NCBI GenBank assembly: GCA_023387985.1
Contig: JAEWHC010000005.1
Coordinates: 434,001 to 498,000, forward strand
DNA from: Bacteroidota bacterium
Lineage (GTDB): Bacteria; Bacteroidota; Bacteroidia; Chitinophagales; Chitinophagaceae
Direction: 5' to 3'
Length of the DNA: 64,000 nt
Within the stretch, counting starts at the first letter, position 1. Every line of letters begins with the position of its first letter. Below are positions 59,966 through 64,000 of the stretch, one piece after another. The notes beneath the pieces are model-generated. The model saw only the letters and a list, made by a program, of their open reading frames with translations. It searched no databases and had not been told where the DNA came from. The translations under genes and the position numbers were made by a program.

Positions 59966-62344
59966 ATGAACAGAAATATCAGAAAAGTGGCCGTTTTAGG
60001 CAGTGGAGTAATGGGTAGCCGCATCGCATTGCATTTTGCCGGCATTGGCTTGCCGGTCCTGCTTTTGGACATGGTGCCAAAGGATTTTGAAAGCAGCGCC
60101 AAACCGGCAGAAAGAAATAAATTGGTGAACGATGCCCTCGCCGCTGCGCTCAAAAGCAACCCAAGCCCGGTATACACCAAAGAGGTAGCTAAAAAGGTGG
60201 TCACAGGCAATTTTACCGACAATATGAAGGATATTGCCTATTGCGATTGGGTGATTGAAGTGGTGGTGGAAAGGCTGGATATCAAAAAGATTATTTATGA
60301 GCAGGTCGAGCATTTTCGCAAACCCGGCACCCTGATCACCACCAATACTTCCGGTATACCCATCCACATGCTCAGCGAAGGCAGAAGCGATGATTTCAAA
60401 AAACATTTCTGCGGCACGCACTTTTTCAATCCGCCCCGTTATTTGCGATTGATGGAGATCATTCCCGGGCCCGAAACCGATCCGGCGGTGGTTGATTTCC
60501 TGATGGATTACGGCGACCGTTTTTTGGGAAAAACCACCGTACTGGCAAAAGATACACCGGCATTTATTGCCAACCGCATTGGCGTATTCAGCATGATGTC
60601 CATCTTCAAAGTGATGGATGAACTTGATATGCGCATTGATGAAATTGAAGCGCTCACCGGTCCGGCAATAGGCCGCCCGAAAAGCGCCACATTCCGCACC
60701 GCAGATGTGGTTGGAATCGATACGCTTGCAAAAGTTGCGCAGGGTGTGGCCCAAAACGCGCCGGAGGACGAAGCGAAAGCACTGTTCCAAATTCCTTCCT
60801 GGCTCCAAAACCTGATTGACACAAATCGTTTGGGAGATAAAACCGGCATCGGATTCTTCAAAAAAGAAAAAGATGCGGAAGGCAAATCGGAGATTTATAC
60901 CCTTGACCTGAAAACCGGCGAATACAAGCCCAAATCAAAACCAAAATTTGCAAGCATCGAAGCCGGCAAACAAATGGAAGATCTGAAGCCAAGGCTGAAA
61001 ATGCTTTTAGGCGCACAGGATAAAGCCGGGGAATTTCTGCGGAAATTTCATTACCATCTTTTTAGTTATATCAGCCATCGCATCCCGGAGATCAGTGATG
61101 AATTGTACCGTGTCGACGATGCCATGAAAGCCGGTTTCGGCTGGGATATTGGCGCGTTCGAAACCTGGGACCTTGCCGGTGTTGCCAAAACCACCGAAGC
61201 CATGAAGGCAACCGGGCATACCGTAGCGCCCTGGGTGGATGAATTTATCGCTGCAGGAAATAAATCCTTCTTCAAAATGGAGAATGGCCAGAAATTGTCC
61301 TATGATCCGGCAACCAAAACTTACAAGCAGGTACCGGGAGGTGACAGCTTTATCATCCTTAGTGATCTGAAAGAAAAAACCATTTGGAAAAACGGCGCCT
61401 GCCAGTTGGTGGATATTGGGGATGATGTACTCGGCTTAAGCTGGAATACCAAGAGCAATACCATTGGCGCGGATGTATTGCAGGGCATTCAAAAATCAAT
61501 TGCCATTGCAGAAGAAAAATACAAGGGGCTTGTCATCGCAAATGAGGGCCCCAATTTCAGTTTGGGCGCCAATGTGGGGCTCATCTTCATGTTCGCCATC
61601 GAGCAGGAATACGATGAACTGGATATGGCGGTTCGCATGTTCCAGAATACCAGTATGCGCATCCGGCATTCAGCCATTCCGGTTGTAATCGCCCCGCATG
61701 GTATGACGCTAGGCGGAGGTTGCGAGTTCAGCCTGCATGCCGATAAAATCCAGGCCGCGGCGGAAACTTACATCGGCCTTGTAGAATTGGGTGTTGGACT
61801 CATTCCGGGTGGCGGGGGAACCAAGGAATTCGCAATGCGTGCCGGCGATGAATTCGTGGACGGTGAACTGGAAATGGAGCCGTTGAAACGCCGTTTCTTT
61901 ACTATTGGCATGGCCAAGGTTGCCACAAGCGCTTTTGAAGCCTACGAATTGGGAATCATGCGCAAAGGAATTGATGAAGTAAGCATAAACCAGGGCCGCC
62001 GGATTGCCGACGCCAAAGCTTCTGTGCTGGAAATGTATGGTGAAGGCTATGTGCAACCGGTGGTGCGCAACGATGTAAAAGTGTTGGGTCGCGGCGCGCT
62101 TGGCGCCATGCTTGCCGGATTGAACGGTATGCGCCGGGGAAATTACGTAACCGATCACGATGTGAAGATCGCGAAAAAACTCGCCTACGTGATTTGCGGC
62201 GGCGACCTGAGTGAAACCAGTCTCGTAAGCGAACAATACCTGTTGGATATAGAACGCGAAGCTTTCCTGAGCCTCACCGGCGAAAAGAAAACCCTGGAGC
62301 GGATTCAGAGCGTACTGAAAGGTGGAAAACCGGTGAGAAACTGA
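59966..62344 (+). CDS. 3-hydroxyacyl-CoA dehydrogenase / enoyl-CoA hydratase fusion
   Basis: This 792-residue bifunctional beta-oxidation enzyme hydrates enoyl-CoA and oxidises the 3-hydroxy product. The dehydrogenase comes first: NAD site VAVLGSGVMGSRIA (about 8-20), catalytic His in FCGTHFFNPPRYL, and a helical domain with DTPAFIANRIGVF. The crotonase domain follows (about 480-700), with the oxyanion loops NFSLGANVG and HGMTLGGGCEFS and the catalytic Glu region ELGVGLIPGGGGTKEF. The order is opposite to E. coli FadB and like B. subtilis FadN. No thiolase gene is adjacent. It probably cooperates with the acyl-CoA dehydrogenase at 31.5-33.3 kb. Confidence 0.94.
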   Translation: MNRNIRKVAVLGSGVMGSRIALHFAGIGLPVLLLDMVPKDFESSAKPAERNKLVNDALAAALKSNPSPVYTKEVAKKVVTGNFTDNMKDIAYCDWVIEVVVERLDIKKIIYEQVEHFRKPGTLITTNTSGIPIHMLSEGRSDDFKKHFCGTHFFNPPRYLRLMEIIPGPETDPAVVDFLMDYGDRFLGKTTVLAKDTPAFIANRIGVFSMMSIFKVMDELDMRIDEIEALTGPAIGRPKSATFRTADVVGIDTLAKVAQGVAQNAPEDEAKALFQIPSWLQNLIDTNRLGDKTGIGFFKKEKDAEGKSEIYTLDLKTGEYKPKSKPKFASIEAGKQMEDLKPRLKMLLGAQDKAGEFLRKFHYHLFSYISHRIPEISDELYRVDDAMKAGFGWDIGAFETWDLAGVAKTTEAMKATGHTVAPWVDEFIAAGNKSFFKMENGQKLSYDPATKTYKQVPGGDSFIILSDLKEKTIWKNGACQLVDIGDDVLGLSWNTKSNTIGADVLQGIQKSIAIAEEKYKGLVIANEGPNFSLGANVGLIFMFAIEQEYDELDMAVRMFQNTSMRIRHSAIPVVIAPHGMTLGGGCEFSLHADKIQAAAETYIGLVELGVGLIPGGGGTKEFAMRAGDEFVDGELEMEPLKRRFFTIGMAKVATSAFEAYELGIMRKGIDEVSINQGRRIADAKASVLEMYGEGYVQPVVRNDVKVLGRGALGAMLAGLNGMRRGNYVTDHDVKIAKKLAYVICGGDLSETSLVSEQYLLDIEREAFLSLTGEKKTLERIQSVLKGGKPVRN

Positions 62345-62472
62345 TTCAGCGGTAAATTTCACAATGGGCTGTCCAAGAATTTTATTGCTTGCCGGCAAAG
62401 CAAGGAGGCACTTTTGAAATGCATTTTCCCGGATTTGCTGATACTCTACGCCCCTGCCTAGACGGGATTGAT

Positions 62473-62480
62473 TAACTTTG
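62473..62480 (+). promoter_or_regulatory. -7 element for the PLP-enzyme gene
   Basis: TAACTTTG is an exact TAnnTTTG. Transcription would start near 62487, eight bases before the ATG at 62495, which excludes the upstream TTG as start. Confidence 0.5.
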
Positions 62481-62494
62481 CACAAACGCCTGCC

Positions 62495-63766
62495 ATGAAA
62501 AAGAAGTTTTCGCCGGAAAGCCTGATGATGAGTTATGGTTATAAACCAAAGCTTAGCCAGGGCGCCATTAAATGTCCCGTTTTTCTTACCTCCACCTTTG
62601 CTTTTGAAAGTGCCGAAGCCGGCAAAGAATATTTTGAGCTCGCATATGGCCTTCGTGAGCCCCGTCGCAATGAGGAAGCAGGCCTCATCTACAGCCGCCT
62701 GAACAACCCGGATATGGAAATTCTGGAAGACCGGCTCACACTTTGGGATGATGCCGAAGCCTGTGCGGCTTTTGAAAGCGGCATGAGCGCCATCAGTACG
62801 GTGATGATGGAATTTCTGAAGCCCGGCGACCTGCTGCTGTTCAGCAACCCGGTTTATGGCGGTACCCATCACTTCATCCATCACTTTTTGCCCAAATGGG
62901 GTATTGAGACCCTCGGCTTCAGACCTGATGAAGATTTCGAAACCATTGAAGCCAAAGTGCTTGCAGCCGGAGGCGAAAACCGGCTTGCCATGGTTTATGT
63001 GGAAACACCCGCCAACCCCACAAACGACTTGATCGACCTGCAAATGTGCCGTAAACTCGCCGATCGGTTTTCCAGCGACGGCCGGCAGGTTATTGTTACT
63101 GTTGACAACACCTATATGGGCCCGGTTTGGCAAAATCCCCTTCATCATGGCGCCAATCTCATCCTCTATTCAGCCACCAAATACATAGGCGGCCACAGCG
63201 ATGTAATTGCAGGCGCGGTACTCGGCAATACGGATCTGATTGGCCGGGTGAAAACCCTGCGCACTTTCCTGGGCAACATGATCAGCCCGCATACCGGTTG
63301 GCTCCTTTTGCGGAGTCTCGAAACCTTGAAATTGCGTATGGATAAACAAGCCGACAGCGCTGAACATGTGGCGGAATTTCTCTTGGAGCATCCTGCCGTG
63401 GAAAAAATTTATTATGCCGGATACCCGAAAAATGCAAGGCAACAGGAAATTTTCAACCGCCAGTGCAAAGGCAAAGGCGCCATGATCAGTTTCGACATCC
63501 GGGGCGGGGAAGCGGAAGCCTTCGCGTTTCTAAATAACCTCAAACTCATAAAACTCGCTGTAAGCCTCGGCGGAACCGAAAGCCTGGCAGAACATCCTTT
63601 TACCATGACGCATGCCGATGTGCCTGCAGAGGAAAAAGAAGCCCTGGGATTAAGTGAGAAAATGATCCGCCTTTCGGTTGGTGTTGAAAATCCCGACGAC
63701 CTGATTGCCGATTTGGGCCATGCGTTAAAATGCGCTCAACAAAAAGCACTGGCCGGTTTGCAATAA
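62495..63766 (+). CDS. Cys/Met-metabolism PLP-dependent enzyme (gamma-lyase/synthase type)
   Basis: This 423-residue enzyme of the cystathionine gamma-synthase/methionine gamma-lyase family has AFESGMSAISTVMM for cofactor phosphate binding, VYVETPANPTNDLIDL and VDNTYMGPVWQNPL, with Asp pairing to the PLP ring. The PLP-binding Lys229 is in SATKYIGGHSDVIAG, and the end has LAVSLGGTESLAEHPFTMTHA. The reaction (elimination or transsulfuration) cannot be decided from motifs. An insert around residues 45-60 (LREPRRNEEAG) resembles the methionine-lyase-like subgroup. Confidence 0.88.
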   Translation: MKKKFSPESLMMSYGYKPKLSQGAIKCPVFLTSTFAFESAEAGKEYFELAYGLREPRRNEEAGLIYSRLNNPDMEILEDRLTLWDDAEACAAFESGMSAISTVMMEFLKPGDLLLFSNPVYGGTHHFIHHFLPKWGIETLGFRPDEDFETIEAKVLAAGGENRLAMVYVETPANPTNDLIDLQMCRKLADRFSSDGRQVIVTVDNTYMGPVWQNPLHHGANLILYSATKYIGGHSDVIAGAVLGNTDLIGRVKTLRTFLGNMISPHTGWLLLRSLETLKLRMDKQADSAEHVAEFLLEHPAVEKIYYAGYPKNARQQEIFNRQCKGKGAMISFDIRGGEAEAFAFLNNLKLIKLAVSLGGTESLAEHPFTMTHADVPAEEKEALGLSEKMIRLSVGVENPDDLIADLGHALKCAQQKALAGLQ

Positions 63767-63787
63767 AGCAAGTTGCGTATTTGTACG

Positions 63788-63809
63788 CCCACGCATTTTC
63801 CCGCGTGGG
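63788..63809. other. Hairpin between the PLP-enzyme and comEC-like genes
   Basis: CCCACGC (63788-63794) and GCGTGGG (63803-63809) are exact reverse complements with an 8-base loop. No T-run follows. TATCTTTC (63812-63819) just after it is one base from the -7 consensus and may serve comEC. Confidence 0.4.
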
Positions 63810-63823
63810 AATATCTTTCCCCC

Positions 63824-64000
63824 ATGTACGGGAGAAAATACAGGAAATACTCGCTTCATATTCCATTCTGGAAAACGGCGCCATTCACCCGTGTGTTCAT
63901 CGCATTGGCAGCGGGCATTCTTGTAGGTGAAATGTTTTTTCCTGCGCGCCCTGCACATTTGTTTCCGGCAATTTTCATTATCATTACCCTGTGGCTGGTG
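63824..64000 (+). CDS. ComEC/Rec2-family protein, N-terminal part (cut by window end)
   Basis: An open frame runs from the ATG at 63824 to the end of the window (59 codons, no stop). The start HIPFWKTAPFTRVFIALAAG, followed by a membrane helix, a FPARPAHLF turn and a second helix, resembles the N-terminus of Bacteroidota ComEC/Rec2 proteins, the inner-membrane channel for DNA uptake in competence. The full protein should continue for several hundred residues beyond the window. The call rests on a short segment only. Confidence 0.6.
   Translation, partial: MYGRKYRKYSLHIPFWKTAPFTRVFIALAAGILVGEMFFPARPAHLFPAIFIIITLWLV

Noticed and set aside
61709..63148. 479-codon minus-strand frame opposite the FadN-like and PLP-enzyme genes
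   Set aside because: It spans two real genes and the gap between them in antisense, with no family motif.

Overview
The window reads as chromosomal DNA of a Bacteroidota bacterium, most likely family Chitinophagaceae. The signs are two SusC/SusD outer-membrane nutrient-uptake pairs, GldA, an ECF sigma/FecR pair, many lipoproteins with Bacteroidota-type lipoboxes, an F-type ATP synthase subunit a with a long periplasmic N-terminus, and repeated TAnnTTTG promoter elements just upstream of genes. No phage, transposase, integrase, CRISPR array or rRNA was seen. Family names are assigned by reading motifs; no database was searched.

Layout. 0.1-6.1 kb: gldA, a lipoprotein, phosphoglucomutase, a DUF2279-like protein with an unusual repeat region, a degenerate nucleotidyltransferase-like protein and a YcxB-like membrane protein. 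6.2-6.5 kb: a small plus-strand unit with a 49-codon ORF, a hairpin and a terminator. 6.6-17.1 kb (minus): a polysaccharide utilization locus in the order ECF sigma, FecR anti-sigma, SusC with an STN signalling domain, SusD, SusE and two GH76 alpha-1,6-mannanases. This suggests uptake of alpha-mannan controlled by surface signalling. 17.3-22 kb: GNAT, NlpC/P60, a secreted PLD-family protein, a LolC/E-like permease and rbfA. 22-28.4 kb: an MsbA-like exporter and a run of small accessory genes (VOC proteins, a small Xre regulator, DUF417, Qnr-like pentapeptide repeat, flavodoxin reductase, Lrp).

28.4-29.1 kb is noncoding. It holds a promoter, a terminator, a remarkable 196-nt tRNA-like RNA with an oversized variable domain and its own strong terminator, followed by a direct repeat pair. 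29.1-33.3 kb: a small HD alarmone-hydrolase-like protein, a GT2 glycosyltransferase, and MarR plus acyl-CoA dehydrogenase. 33.4-38.5 kb (minus) is the most unusual protein-coding locus: an MpaB/Lcp-type (DUF2236) oxygenase, a Pyr4/PaxB-type membrane terpene-cyclase-like protein and two paralogous histidine kinases.

38.9-48.6 kb is mostly housekeeping: PhnA, the three-gene proton-translocating transhydrogenase, a VOC protein, an HMA protein, a K+/H+ antiporter, a DivIC/FtsB-like protein, endonuclease III, an outer-membrane protein and a CBS protein. 48.8-53.8 kb: a second SusC/SusD pair without enzymes or a sigma factor. 54.0-56.6 kb (minus): atpB-E-F-H, ending in a terminator without atpA/atpG. 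56.9-58.7 kb: an ECF sigma, putative anti-sigma and periplasmic LTxxQ-like trio. 58.8-63.8 kb: the C-terminal transketolase half, a FadN-type beta-oxidation fusion and a Cys/Met-metabolism PLP enzyme. The window ends inside a comEC-like gene.
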